Shown here piece by piece: positions 50,785 to 59,112 of a DNA stretch of 64,000 bases. Source of the stretch: Bacillus sp. ISL-37 (lineage in GTDB: Bacteria; Bacillota; Bacilli; Bacillales; Cytobacillaceae). Below the pieces are notes generated by a model that made no database searches, was not told where the DNA came from, and saw only the letters and a program-made list of their open reading frames with translations. The stretch lies in contig NZ_JAGGQL010000030.1 of the NCBI RefSeq assembly GCF_018613315.1, positions 1-64,000 of the forward strand, given 5' to 3'. The position numbers and the translations under genes were made by a program. The first letter of the stretch is position 1. Every line of letters begins with the position of its first letter.

Positions 50785-51571
50785 CCTTCGCCACGCTGCT
50801 TTCCTCAAGGATCAATTTTCTTTCTCCTGCAGGCAAATAGGAAGCAAGTTTCTGTTCAATCACTCTTGGTGCTTCCCCTTCAAGGATTGAGAGAATTCCT
50901 TCTATCATCATGTATTTCACTTGTGCTTCTTGCTTTGATTTCCTCTTCAATTTATTGGCGAATGGATGCCATAAAACATAACCAGTGAAAATCCCAAGCA
51001 ATGTCGCAACGAATGCCGCACTGATTGCTTTACCTAACTCGTCGGTATTGTCCATATGACTTAGCGCGGCAATCAAACCAACTACCGCTCCAAGAACTCC
51101 TAGTGTCGGAGCATAAGTGCCAGCCTGGGTAAAAATGGCCGCTCCGGAAAGATGGCGTTCTTCCATCGCTTCAACTTCTTCTGTTAAAACGTCCCTGATG
51201 TAGTCGGCACTCTGGCCATCCACGGCAAGCGATAAACCATTCTTTAAAAATTCATCATCGATTTCACTTGTCTTCGCTTCAAGAGCAAGCAAACCTTCTT
51301 TACGGGCTAGCTGGGCCCATTCAGAAAATAAACGAATCAATGAAGGTAAGTCGGCACTTTCCTGTTCCTTGAATAAAATCTTGAAAAGCTTCGGCACTTT
51401 CTTCAGTTCTTTTGCAGGAAAGGCAATTGTTACCGCTGCAACAGTACCTACGATTATGATTAAGATCGCTGCTGGATTGGCAAGGGCGGTCACACTTACG
51501 CCTTTGAACACCATCCCGACTCCTACCGCAATGATCGCTAATATGACACCAATGATCGACGACTTATCCAT
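50777..51571 (-). CDS. motA: flagellar stator protein MotA
   Basis: A 264-aa protein with four membrane helices. TYAPTLGVLGAVVGLIAALSHM (helix 3) and ISAAFVATLLGIFTGYVLWHPFANKLK (helix 4) are the MotA signature. The cytoplasmic loop (residues 60-150) holds charged residues that contact FliG. AGGGGAGTC precedes ATG 51571. It forms an operon with motB. Confidence 0.93.
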   Translation of the reverse strand: MDKSSIIGVILAIIAVGVGMVFKGVSVTALANPAAILIIIVGTVAAVTIAFPAKELKKVPKLFKILFKEQESADLPSLIRLFSEWAQLARKEGLLALEAKTSEIDDEFLKNGLSLAVDGQSADYIRDVLTEEVEAMEERHLSGAAIFTQAGTYAPTLGVLGAVVGLIAALSHMDNTDELGKAISAAFVATLLGIFTGYVLWHPFANKLKRKSKQEAQVKYMMIEGILSILEGEAPRVIEQKLASYLPAGERKLILEESSVAKDE

Positions 51572-51701
51572 GTACGACTCCCCTGTCTGCTTTACTTCTA
51601 TTTGTGTCTCTAGATTTTAACTGTCATAATATCTCTTTTTATTTCGACATATTTTTAAAAATCTTAAGTGATGGCGACTAAAAATAATTTTACGCAAACA
51701 A

Positions 51702-51729
51702 TAAAGATTCAGTTTTTTTATGCCGATAT
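51702..51729 (+). promoter_or_regulatory. sigma-D promoter of the chemoreceptor gene
   Basis: TAAA (51702-51705), 16-nt spacer, GCCGATAT (51722-51729): the full sigma-D -10 and a consensus -35, 42 bp before the start. Confidence 0.85.
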
Positions 51730-51770
51730 AATAAATGTGAATACAAAGAACGTCTTAAGGAGGCTTTTAC

Positions 51771-53252
51771 GTGGAGGCTATTCAAAATCTCCGCAGGCAG
51801 GATACGAAAAAGAAAAACATCTTGATGCTCAGCACCTATTCGGTATCCTTGATTGCGACAGCTGCATATACTCTCATCGAAAAAGAACCAATTATTAAAA
51901 CGATGGTTTATGTAAGTGAATTATCATTTTTTATACTGTTTTTCCTGATACTCCAGCTTTGGCTTAAGAAGGAGTCAATGTTCCCTTATGCCGCTTTTGC
52001 TGCTATCTTCATTCATCACTTCCTTTATATCGGAATGTTCGGAGGCAATGGGGCATTTTTGCTCGTCCTGCTGTTCCTGGCTGTCTTTTCAGCCATCCAT
52101 TTTGATATAAAAATCTTTGTTACCGGATTCAGCCTCGGCCTTGTTGCCGTTGTCATGAACACCATGCTGGCGACAGAAAACCAGGACTTTTTAAACAGCA
52201 CCTTCACAGCGATTTTACTTTGTTATATTTTGATCGGCGCCGTTCTGTTCGTCTTGATCCGTTTGAACAAGGCTGCCTTTAAATCGCTGGAGACCTTCCT
52301 GGCTGATTCTGAAAACGAAAAGGCCCGTAAAGAACAGCACAGCGCTTTGCTCCATGGTGAGCTCCTTGTCGTAACGGAGAGTCTTGGCAAAATCAACGAG
52401 CAAATCCAGACACACCTCTCCTCTCAGACAGAAATGAAAATCGCTGTTAATGAAATTTCTGCTGGCAGCCAGGTACAGACGGAACAAATCAATCAAATCT
52501 CGGAGAATGCAGAGCTGACGAAGCAAAGAATGGATGAAATGTCGGATATGTCTGTCCTGCTCTCTGACAATACTTTGCAGGCAGCTAAGGCTTCCGAAAG
52601 CGGCTCAGTTAAAATCAACGAGCTTCAGGGCGACATGAAAGAGCTTGCTTCTTCGATTTCCGAGCTGAGCCAGACATTCTCCATGCTCACAAAGAAAATT
52701 GAGGAAACGAACGGCTTCATTGTCAACATCCGCAACATCACAGAGCAAACGAATCTGCTTGCCTTAAATGCTTCAATCGAAGCAGCACGTGCTGGCGAAG
52801 CTGGGAAAGGATTCTCAGTCGTTGCCAACGAAATCCGAAAGCTGGCGGAAATGACAAAAGAAACTGCAATCCAGATTACCGAAAACCTTACTGCTGTGAA
52901 CGAAACAAACTCTTCAGCTCTGGAAAAAATGAACGACAGCAGCGAAAAGCTTACAGAAAGCCGTTCCGCAGTCGAAGAGGTTTCTGGTTTCTTCGCAGAA
53001 GTCAGTGGTACACTTCGTGAGCTGACAAACCAGTTTGGCCAATTTGAATTAACTGTCAGTGATGTTAAAAACCAGACAGGCGATGTCGAAGCATCAACAC
53101 GTGAGTTAGCTGCCATTATCGAGCAGGCAACCGCAGGCCTGGAGGAAATGAATGCAACGATTGAAACATTGAACGACGATAACGAGACAATCGCAGCATA
53201 CGTAAGCCAAACAGCAGCTGCTGCAGAAAAAATTAAAATGCTCGGAGCGTAA
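51771..53252 (+). CDS. methyl-accepting chemotaxis protein with polytopic membrane domain
   Basis: A 493-aa chemoreceptor. Residues 18-165 form about six membrane helices with almost no extracytoplasmic domain, and no HAMP is evident. The cytoplasmic signalling domain follows, with the hairpin tip [41 protein letters not shown]. It might sense membrane state or a small hydrophobic signal. GTG 51771 has AAGGAGGC upstream and a perfect sigma-D box. Divergent from motA. Confidence 0.88.
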   Translation: MEAIQNLRRQDTKKKNILMLSTYSVSLIATAAYTLIEKEPIIKTMVYVSELSFFILFFLILQLWLKKESMFPYAAFAAIFIHHFLYIGMFGGNGAFLLVLLFLAVFSAIHFDIKIFVTGFSLGLVAVVMNTMLATENQDFLNSTFTAILLCYILIGAVLFVLIRLNKAAFKSLETFLADSENEKARKEQHSALLHGELLVVTESLGKINEQIQTHLSSQTEMKIAVNEISAGSQVQTEQINQISENAELTKQRMDEMSDMSVLLSDNTLQAAKASESGSVKINELQGDMKELASSISELSQTFSMLTKKIEETNGFIVNIRNITEQTNLLALNASIEAARAGEAGKGFSVVANEIRKLAEMTKETAIQITENLTAVNETNSSALEKMNDSSEKLTESRSAVEEVSGFFAEVSGTLRELTNQFGQFELTVSDVKNQTGDVEASTRELAAIIEQATAGLEEMNATIETLNDDNETIAAYVSQTAAAAEKIKMLGA

Positions 53253-53289
53253 ACGACTCAGAGATTGATTGATACATTTCAAATAACAG

Positions 53290-53322
53290 AAGGGCCAGGC
53301 TGGATTTCTCCGCCTGGCCCTT
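53290..53322. terminator. bidirectional terminator between the chemoreceptor and DnaJ-domain genes
   Basis: AAGGGCCAGGC pairs with GCCTGGCCCTT. Confidence 0.87.
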
Positions 53323-53326
53323 TACT

Positions 53327-53701
53327 TTATAAGAGCTTCTTTTCAATTTTCCGTTCGTAATTTTTAAACAGGGATGAATTTGTTTTAGCTCCCCGACTCG
53401 ACATGATTTTATTATACCTAAGAAGCTTCTGACTTAGTTCCTGGTTCAGCCTGTCTTTTTCATCTGGATTTTCACAGTTGCGTATCAGGTCTTCGATAGA
53501 CATCACTTCCTGCCTTAACCGCTGTTCTTCCGGAGAGAAGCCGGCATTTTTCAGCATTTTATAGGCCATTCTCAAATCCTCTGGAACGGCTGACATATCT
53601 TCCAGGTTCAACGGTTTCCCGTAGCCAGGCAAATTTTCAAACTCTCCGTCTCTGTAAGCACGCTTGATTCGATCCTCCGATACCACCATTGAAAAATCCA
53701 T
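53327..53701 (-). CDS. DnaJ family (DUF1992) domain protein
   Basis: A 124-aa protein with the DUF1992 hallmark RIKRAYRDGEFENLPGYGKPLNLED near the N-terminus, followed by helical segments. It lacks the HPD tripeptide of true J domains, so a chaperone role is doubtful. ATG 53701 (MDFSMVVSEDRIKRA) is preferred over GTG 53710 by GGAG spacing. Single gene with shared terminator. Confidence 0.83.
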   Translation of the reverse strand: MDFSMVVSEDRIKRAYRDGEFENLPGYGKPLNLEDMSAVPEDLRMAYKMLKNAGFSPEEQRLRQEVMSIEDLIRNCENPDEKDRLNQELSQKLLRYNKIMSSRGAKTNSSLFKNYERKIEKKLL

Positions 53702-53790
53702 CTGAACCACTCCAGTCCATTAATTTCAGTATATCTACTATTATTATATTACTTTCATCCAGTATTTTCTAATTTAAATATTTGGTAAAA

Positions 53791-53966
53791 GCTCTTTTCT
53801 CAAACTTTGTTGCTAATGAAACAAAATTAGATTTAATTACCATATCTCTTCGTAAAGTTGACGCTTCTTAGAAGAAAAGAGCATGCAAACTTAATACCGA
53901 CCTGCAAAATGGTTATATAGTACGTTAAAATCGGCTTTAGGATTTTAACAACAATCTTTTCGTAAA
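53791..53966 (+). repeat. dispersed ~180-bp element, copy 3
   Basis: GCTCTTTTCTCAAACTTTG ... GAAAAGAGCATGCAAACTTA ... hairpin GTTAAAATC/GATTTTAAC ... TCTTTTCGTAAAC. Same orientation as copies at 20988 and 55948. It occupies most of the 53702-54068 gap, which holds no gene. Confidence 0.88.
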
Positions 53967-54068
53967 CAGCCTTGGTAAAAAAAGATTTTATCACACTAAA
54001 GGTTTAAAGAGTTAGCAAGCAGGCTATTTAGTAGGTAAAATAATTACACAACAAGGGGTGTCACAGAA

Positions 54069-55886
54069 ATGTTTTTTGGGGGTATAGGGTTCACTCTGAT
54101 TTCAGCCGCTTTTTTCATGGGGCTGGTCGCATGGTATTCGTATGTAAAGACAAAAGGAGAAGTCAGCGATTCAGCTGGATACTTTCTTGCAGGCCGCGGG
54201 TTGACTGGCGGTTTTATTGCAGGGTCACTCCTCCTCACCAATCTTTCCGCTGAACAACTGGTGGGATTGAATGGACAAGCCTATAGAACGAATCTATCAA
54301 ACATGGCATGGGAGGTTACAGCAGCCTTCGCCATCATCATCATGGCCATCTATTTGCTGCCCAAGTATCTTGGGGGGAATTTCACAACGCTTCCTGAATT
54401 TTTAAGCAAGCGGTTTGATGAAGGCGTCAGACAATATACCGTGCTATTATTCATGCTTGGTTACATACTCGTCACAGCACCCTCCATGCTATATTCGGGA
54501 GCTCTTGCCGTCTTGCAGCTTTTCAACTTTCCAGAACTGTTCGGCATTTCATATGAAGCATCCGTTTGGATTGTCATTTGGATCATCGGTATCATCGGTG
54601 CGATCTATGCCATTTTTGGCGGCCTGAAAGCTGTGGCGATTTCCGATACTTTGAATGGTGTCGGCTTGATCATCATCGGACTGCTCGTGCCGATCCTTGG
54701 TTTAATAGCCCTCGGTGATGGTAGCATCGGCGATGGAATGAAACAAATTGCAACTACTAATACCCAAAAGATGAACTCTATCGGTACAAAGAATGATTCC
54801 GTACCATTTGGCACTATTTTTACCGGAATGATTTTCGCCAATCTCTTCTATTGGGCTTCAAATCAATATGTGATTCAGCGTACACTCGGTGCGAAAAGCC
54901 TTGCTGAAGGCCAGAAAGGGGTACTGATTTCAGGCTTTTACAAGCTGCTTGTACCGCTGACGATGATGATTCCTGGAGTGATCGCCTTTCATATGTACGG
55001 AGATGGCTTAAAGTCTGTTGACCTGGCCTATCCGGCTTTGATATCCGATGTACTGCCGTCCTGGATGTCCGGCTTCTTCCTGGCTGTCCTGCTTGGTGCG
55101 GTACTAAGCTCGTTCAATTCGTTACTGAACAGCGCAGCAACGATGTTCGCCCTTGATATTTACAAGGCTCGCTTCAACCCTGAAGCTGATGACCGGAAAT
55201 TAATTTCGGTTAGCAAAGTCGCCGGGACACTGCTGGCAATCGTATCATTATGTATTGCACCGCTGTTGATGAATGCACCCGAAGGATTATGGGATTTGAT
55301 CAGAAGATTCACAGGCTTTTTCAATATCCCGATTATCGTGATTTTGCTGGTTGGGATTTTTACAAAACGAGTCCCGTCCCTTGCAGCGAAAGTAGTGATC
55401 ATCTTCCATGTCATCACCTACTATATGCTCGTCTGGGGTACACAGCATCTGTTCGATTTTGTTGTCCCGATCCATTTCATCCACATTTACGCAATCCTGT
55501 TCGTGGTTGAAGTCATCATCATGCTGGCCATCGGATTCTGGAAACCAAGAGTCACGCCATATACCTTCCGCTCCGAAGCAGCCGTCGACATGGTGCCTTG
55601 GAAATACTCATTGCCCGTATCTGTCGTCCTGCTAGCGCTTGTTGCCATCCTTTATGTTGTATTCTCCCCGATTGGATTGGCATATGACGGCGGCTATGTA
55701 TCCTCCGCATTTTGGCCAGTGACGTTGGGAATCCTTGCTGCTACAGTTTCGCTGTCTTATATGGCGTTAATAAAATGGAATAAATCCTATTCGGGCTATC
55801 TGCAGAGGGAAAATAATAATGCAACCCCAACTGCATCTAAAATAGGTACAACAGCAGAGTTCCAACCTACCTTGAACAAGTATTAA
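54069..55886 (+). CDS. sodium:solute symporter family protein (SSS, YidK-like)
   Basis: A 605-aa transporter with about 14 membrane helices. DSAGYFLAGRGLTGGFIAGSLLLTNLSAEQLVGLNGQAYR is the typical SSS opening, and GGLKAVAISDTLNGVGLIIIG and GAVLSSFNSLLNSAATMFALDIY contain the sodium-site region. Sugars or related organic solutes are likely by resemblance to SGLT/YidK; the exact substrate is unknown. ATG 54069 follows AAGGGGTG. Confidence 0.87.
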   Translation: MFFGGIGFTLISAAFFMGLVAWYSYVKTKGEVSDSAGYFLAGRGLTGGFIAGSLLLTNLSAEQLVGLNGQAYRTNLSNMAWEVTAAFAIIIMAIYLLPKYLGGNFTTLPEFLSKRFDEGVRQYTVLLFMLGYILVTAPSMLYSGALAVLQLFNFPELFGISYEASVWIVIWIIGIIGAIYAIFGGLKAVAISDTLNGVGLIIIGLLVPILGLIALGDGSIGDGMKQIATTNTQKMNSIGTKNDSVPFGTIFTGMIFANLFYWASNQYVIQRTLGAKSLAEGQKGVLISGFYKLLVPLTMMIPGVIAFHMYGDGLKSVDLAYPALISDVLPSWMSGFFLAVLLGAVLSSFNSLLNSAATMFALDIYKARFNPEADDRKLISVSKVAGTLLAIVSLCIAPLLMNAPEGLWDLIRRFTGFFNIPIIVILLVGIFTKRVPSLAAKVVIIFHVITYYMLVWGTQHLFDFVVPIHFIHIYAILFVVEVIIMLAIGFWKPRVTPYTFRSEAAVDMVPWKYSLPVSVVLLALVAILYVVFSPIGLAYDGGYVSSAFWPVTLGILAATVSLSYMALIKWNKSYSGYLQRENNNATPTASKIGTTAEFQPTLNKY

Positions 55887-55905
55887 TAATTGGCTTTACT
55901 TAAAC

Positions 55906-55940
55906 AAAGACCTATTAGATTCCCAATCTAATAGGTCTTT
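55906..55940 (+). terminator. terminator of the SSS gene
   Basis: AAAGACCTATTAGATT pairs perfectly with AATCTAATAGGTCTTT (16 bp), followed by TATTT. Confidence 0.87.
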
Positions 55941-55947
55941 TATTTGG

Positions 55948-56126
55948 GCTCTTTTCTCAAACCTTGTTGCTATTGAATACAAGATTGGAGTGAATTACCA
56001 ATATTTCTTCATAAAGTCGACGCTTCTTATGAGAAAAGAGCATGCAAACTTAATACCGACCTGCTAAATGGGTATATATTACGTTAAAATCGGCTTTAGG
56101 ATTTTAACAACAATCTTTACGAAAAC
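55948..56126 (+). repeat. dispersed ~180-bp element, copy 4
   Basis: GCTCTTTTCTCAAACCTTG ... GAGAAAAGAGCATGCAAAC ... GTTAAAATC/GATTTTAAC hairpin ... TCTTTACGAAAAC. In this copy the MQVGIKF frame starts with a stop codon (TAG). Confidence 0.88.
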
Positions 56127-56162
56127 AACCTTTATTTTACAGTTTTAACCGGTAAGGAACTC

Positions 56163-56316
56163 TTATTAGACATTTAACTCCTGCTCTTTGTCTGAAATGT
56201 CCATTAAACCTCTTTTATTAGACATTTCGCTCCTGCTCCTTGCCTGAAATGTCTATTAAACCCCTTTTATTAGACATTTCGTTCCTGCTCCTAGTTTGAA
56301 ATGTCCAAAAAGCTCT
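56163..56316. repeat. second 52-bp period array (TTATTAGACATTTC units)
   Basis: GACATTT starts at 56169, 56221 and 56273, an exact 52-bp period, the third unit truncated. Each unit has GACATTTC ... GAAATGTC in inverted arrangement. The sequence is unrelated to the array at 17129, but period and dyad layout match. No gene is seen in 55941-56382. Confidence 0.85.
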
Positions 56317-56356
56317 TTACAACTTTCTTCTGCTACTGCTCATCAACAGAAATAAA

Positions 56357-56376
56357 GCGTCTGACTAACCAGACGC
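56357..56376 (-). terminator. terminator of cydB
   Basis: GCGTCTG pairs with CAGACGC, TTTATTTC follows on the minus strand. Confidence 0.75.
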
Positions 56377-56382
56377 CTTTGT

Positions 56383-57411
56383 TTATTGATATCCTTTTGC
56401 GCTTTCCTTCAATATTTTATCCTTGAAAAGCGTGTAGCTCCATGACTGGTAGGCAATGATGATTGGCACGAAGATGACTGCAACGACGAACATGATGGTC
56501 AGATTCAGCTTACTTCCGGCGGCATCGAAAAGTGTGACGCTATAGGCAGTGTCGATTTTGGATGGCAGCATGTTCGGGAACATCCCGACGAAACCGAAAG
56601 CCATCTTTGTAAAAATCGTTACGCAGACAGCGGTAAAGGCATAACCGATTTTCTTTTTAAAAATAAAGTAAGCTGCCGCGAGCATTGCAGTCAGTGCGAT
56701 AACCGGCACAATCCAAAGGACTGGCTGGTCTGAGTAGTTGTCGAGCAATGGAGTCCTGTTCACAGTTGCCAGGAAAAACAGTGACAAAACGGCTGGAGCC
56801 ACTCCAGCTAAAATCCTTGAAAATCTGTATGCTCGTACTGCTGTTTGCCCTGCTGTTTTCAGCTGAACCCAAAGAGATCCTGACAGAAGGAACAATGAAA
56901 CAAACAATAATCCTCCCAGAATTCCGTAACCGTTCAACAGGCTGAACAAATTGCCTTCATACCCATTGGCGCCGATCAACAACCCGCGGTACAGGTTGGC
57001 GAATGTCACCCCGAATAAGAAGGCGATCAAGAAGCTGCCGGTGAAAAAACCCCATTTGCACGCTGCCTGCCAGAGCGGGTTGTCATCTTTATGCATGAAT
57101 TCGAGTCCTATAGCCCTAATAAACAAAGCAATCAGCACCAGGAATAACGGCGTGTACAAAAAGCTGAACATATCGGCATAGACAGCTGGAAAAGCCGCGA
57201 ATGTCGCTCCCCCAGCGGTAATCAACCAGACTTCATTCCCGCCCCAGAACGGGCCAACTGCCTCCTGCAGCTGGTTACGCTCCTGTCGGTTTTTCGCAAT
57301 GAACGGGAACAGCATTCCTGTCCCAAGTGTGTAACCATCGAGGATAAAATAAACCGTCCAAATCAATCCCCACAAACCGAACCAAATGATTGCAAGTGTA
57401 TCATGAGACAT
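56383..57411 (-). CDS. cydB: cytochrome bd ubiquinol/menaquinol oxidase subunit II
   Basis: A 342-aa membrane subunit with eight to nine helices. IIWFGLWGLIWTVYFILDGYTLGTGML and VGPFWGGNEVWLITAGGATFAAFP are the CydB signatures. With CydA it forms a high-affinity terminal oxidase that does not pump protons. ATG 57411 overlaps cydA by 11 bp. No cydCD is in the window. Confidence 0.94.
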   Translation of the reverse strand: MSHDTLAIIWFGLWGLIWTVYFILDGYTLGTGMLFPFIAKNRQERNQLQEAVGPFWGGNEVWLITAGGATFAAFPAVYADMFSFLYTPLFLVLIALFIRAIGLEFMHKDDNPLWQAACKWGFFTGSFLIAFLFGVTFANLYRGLLIGANGYEGNLFSLLNGYGILGGLLFVSLFLLSGSLWVQLKTAGQTAVRAYRFSRILAGVAPAVLSLFFLATVNRTPLLDNYSDQPVLWIVPVIALTAMLAAAYFIFKKKIGYAFTAVCVTIFTKMAFGFVGMFPNMLPSKIDTAYSVTLFDAAGSKLNLTIMFVVAVIFVPIIIAYQSWSYTLFKDKILKESAKGYQ

Positions 57412-58753
57412 GCTTTACGCCTCCTTCAAGGCCATATTTAACCTCTGATTCAGGACCTTTTTTCGCGTATTTGATGATCAAATAAACATCTGCTATCAGA
57501 AGAACCGTATAGAAAATGACGAGAGCCGCCAAAGAGAATACGACCTGAGACATCGCGATTGGCGACACCCCCTCCGATGTTTTCATCAATCCGTACACAA
57601 CCCACGGCTGCCTTCCTGCTTCGGCTACCATCCAGCCGGCATTGATCGCCAGGTATGGAAGTAGCACCGAATAAATGACTAGCTTCAAGTACCGAGGTGA
57701 GTTCTCCAGCTTATTTTTCCGGTAAAGATACAAGCCGTACCAGGAAACAGCCAGAAAAAAGACTCCGAGTGCCACCATGACCCTGAAGGCGTAAAAGACC
57801 AGTTCCACATTCGGACGTTCATCCTTAGGAATATCCTTCAATCCAGTGACTTCCCCATCAAAAGAGTTTGTATAGAAAAAGCTGCCCAGTTTCGGTATGC
57901 TGATGGCCTCAAAAGCATTACGCTCGTTTTCCTGGTCGGGAATCTGAATCAGATGGAATGGCATGTCCTTTTGTGTTTCCCAGACCGCCTCCATCGCTGC
58001 GCCTTTTGCTGGCTGCATTTTCGCTGCGAACACACCTGACTGGTGGCCGATGAATGGCGTCAACGTTGCCGAAAACAACGCCATCGCCAGACCGTACTTA
58101 AATGACTTTTTATAAAATGCTGTTTCATTTTTCCTAAGCAGATGATAAGCACTGATCGCCATCACGAAGAATGCTCCCACAATATAAGCACTCACAACTG
58201 TATGTACGAACATATACCAGGCATACGGATTGGTGACAAGCTCTGAAAAGCTTTCCAACTCGACACGGCCATTGTTTAGGACATAACCGACTGGATTTTG
58301 CATGAAACCATTCGCTGTGATAATCCAAAGCGCCGAAATATTCGTGCCAAGGGCCACCATCCAAATCGAAATCGCCCGCAGCTTCGGTGAAAACTTATCC
58401 TTGCCGAACAACCAGATGCCCATAAAGGTTGATTCAAGGAAAAAAGCGACCAGTGCTTCTATCGCAAGCGGCGATCCGAAAATATCACCCATATACTTTG
58501 AGTATTCGGACCAGTTCGTGCCAAATTGGAATTCCATCGTAATGCCGGTTATTACGCCAAGCACAAAGTTGATGGCGAACAGTTTTCCCCAATAATCCGC
58601 CATCCTTTTATACGTCTGGTCCAGGGTGCGCGCATACTTTGTCTCCATGATGGCGACGAGAATGACTAAACCAATCGTTAATGGAACAAATAAGAAATGA
58701 TAAAACACCGTAACAGCAAACTGGATCCGACTTAATATCAGGACCTCTTCCAT
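57401..58753 (-). CDS. cydA: cytochrome bd oxidase subunit I
   Basis: A 450-aa subunit carrying all three hemes. RIQFAVTVFYHFLFVPLTIGLVILVAIME contains the heme b595 histidine region, FFLESTFMGIWLFG and EAGRQPWVVYGLMKTSEGVSP (GRQPW) are invariant. The Q-loop is short, as usual in Firmicutes. TAGGAGGAACC precedes ATG 58753. An Fnr-type site lies upstream, so low oxygen probably induces it. Confidence 0.94.
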   Translation of the reverse strand: MEEVLILSRIQFAVTVFYHFLFVPLTIGLVILVAIMETKYARTLDQTYKRMADYWGKLFAINFVLGVITGITMEFQFGTNWSEYSKYMGDIFGSPLAIEALVAFFLESTFMGIWLFGKDKFSPKLRAISIWMVALGTNISALWIITANGFMQNPVGYVLNNGRVELESFSELVTNPYAWYMFVHTVVSAYIVGAFFVMAISAYHLLRKNETAFYKKSFKYGLAMALFSATLTPFIGHQSGVFAAKMQPAKGAAMEAVWETQKDMPFHLIQIPDQENERNAFEAISIPKLGSFFYTNSFDGEVTGLKDIPKDERPNVELVFYAFRVMVALGVFFLAVSWYGLYLYRKNKLENSPRYLKLVIYSVLLPYLAINAGWMVAEAGRQPWVVYGLMKTSEGVSPIAMSQVVFSLAALVIFYTVLLIADVYLIIKYAKKGPESEVKYGLEGGVKHVS

Positions 58754-58776
58754 CTTTGGTTCCTCCTAATTTTTGT

Positions 58777-58792
58777 TTGTGAAATCTTTAAC
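58777..58792 (-). promoter_or_regulatory. Rex-like site close to cydA
   Basis: TGTGA-AATCTT-TAACA (with TTGTGA at the left), imperfect TTGTGA-N6-TCACAA, 24 bp before cydA. Rex represses cyd genes in B. subtilis; the match is partial. Confidence 0.4.
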
Positions 58793-58876
58793 ATAATCTT
58801 AATTCTATTTTAAAAAAACTTTGTGAGTGATATCGAAGATTTTTATAGAGAATTTGTGACAATTTTATCCTATGAG

Positions 58877-58892
58877 TGTGATGCTGGTCACA
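58877..58892 (-). promoter_or_regulatory. Fnr/Crp-type box upstream of cydA
   Basis: TGTGA-TGCTGG-TCACA is an exact TGTGA-N6-TCACA palindrome 124 bp upstream of the start codon. A TATAAA at 58847-58842 (minus) could be the -10; the spacing from it is a little more than the class II optimum. Confidence 0.65.
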
Positions 58893-58901
58893 GACAAACA
58901 A

Positions 58902-59020
58902 GAAAAGCGTAAGTGCCATGGTCAACCCCTACAAGCGCTGGAGGGCCGCCCAATGAAGTCGTTCTTTGACTTCAATGGGCGGATCGAAGCGACTCGAGGG
59001 GCTAGGCGCTGGAGCTGGAT
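58902..59020. repeat. 119-bp diverged member of the GCGCAAGCGCC family
   Basis: GAAAAGCGTAAGTGCCATGG on the left and GGCGCTGGAGCTGGAT on the right with the GAAGTCGTTCTTTGACTTC core. It ends 10 bp from the Fnr box of cydA. Confidence 0.85.
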
Positions 59021-59083
59021 TAAGAAAACCACATGAAGTTATCCACACCTAAATAATTTTATAATTTTCTTAACAATAAAAAA

Positions 59084-59106
59084 CAGGCCCTGTTTAACAG
59101 GACCTG
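59084..59106 (-). terminator. terminator of the peroxiredoxin gene
   Basis: CAGGCCCTG and CAGGACCTG form the stem on the minus strand, followed by TTTTTTATTG. Confidence 0.75.
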
Positions 59107-59112
59107 CACGCA

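Noticed and set aside
51600-51660. Sigma-D promoter for motAB on the minus strand
   Set aside because: TAAA is present but the -10 reads AGAGATAT with a 17-nt spacer, too weak to assign.
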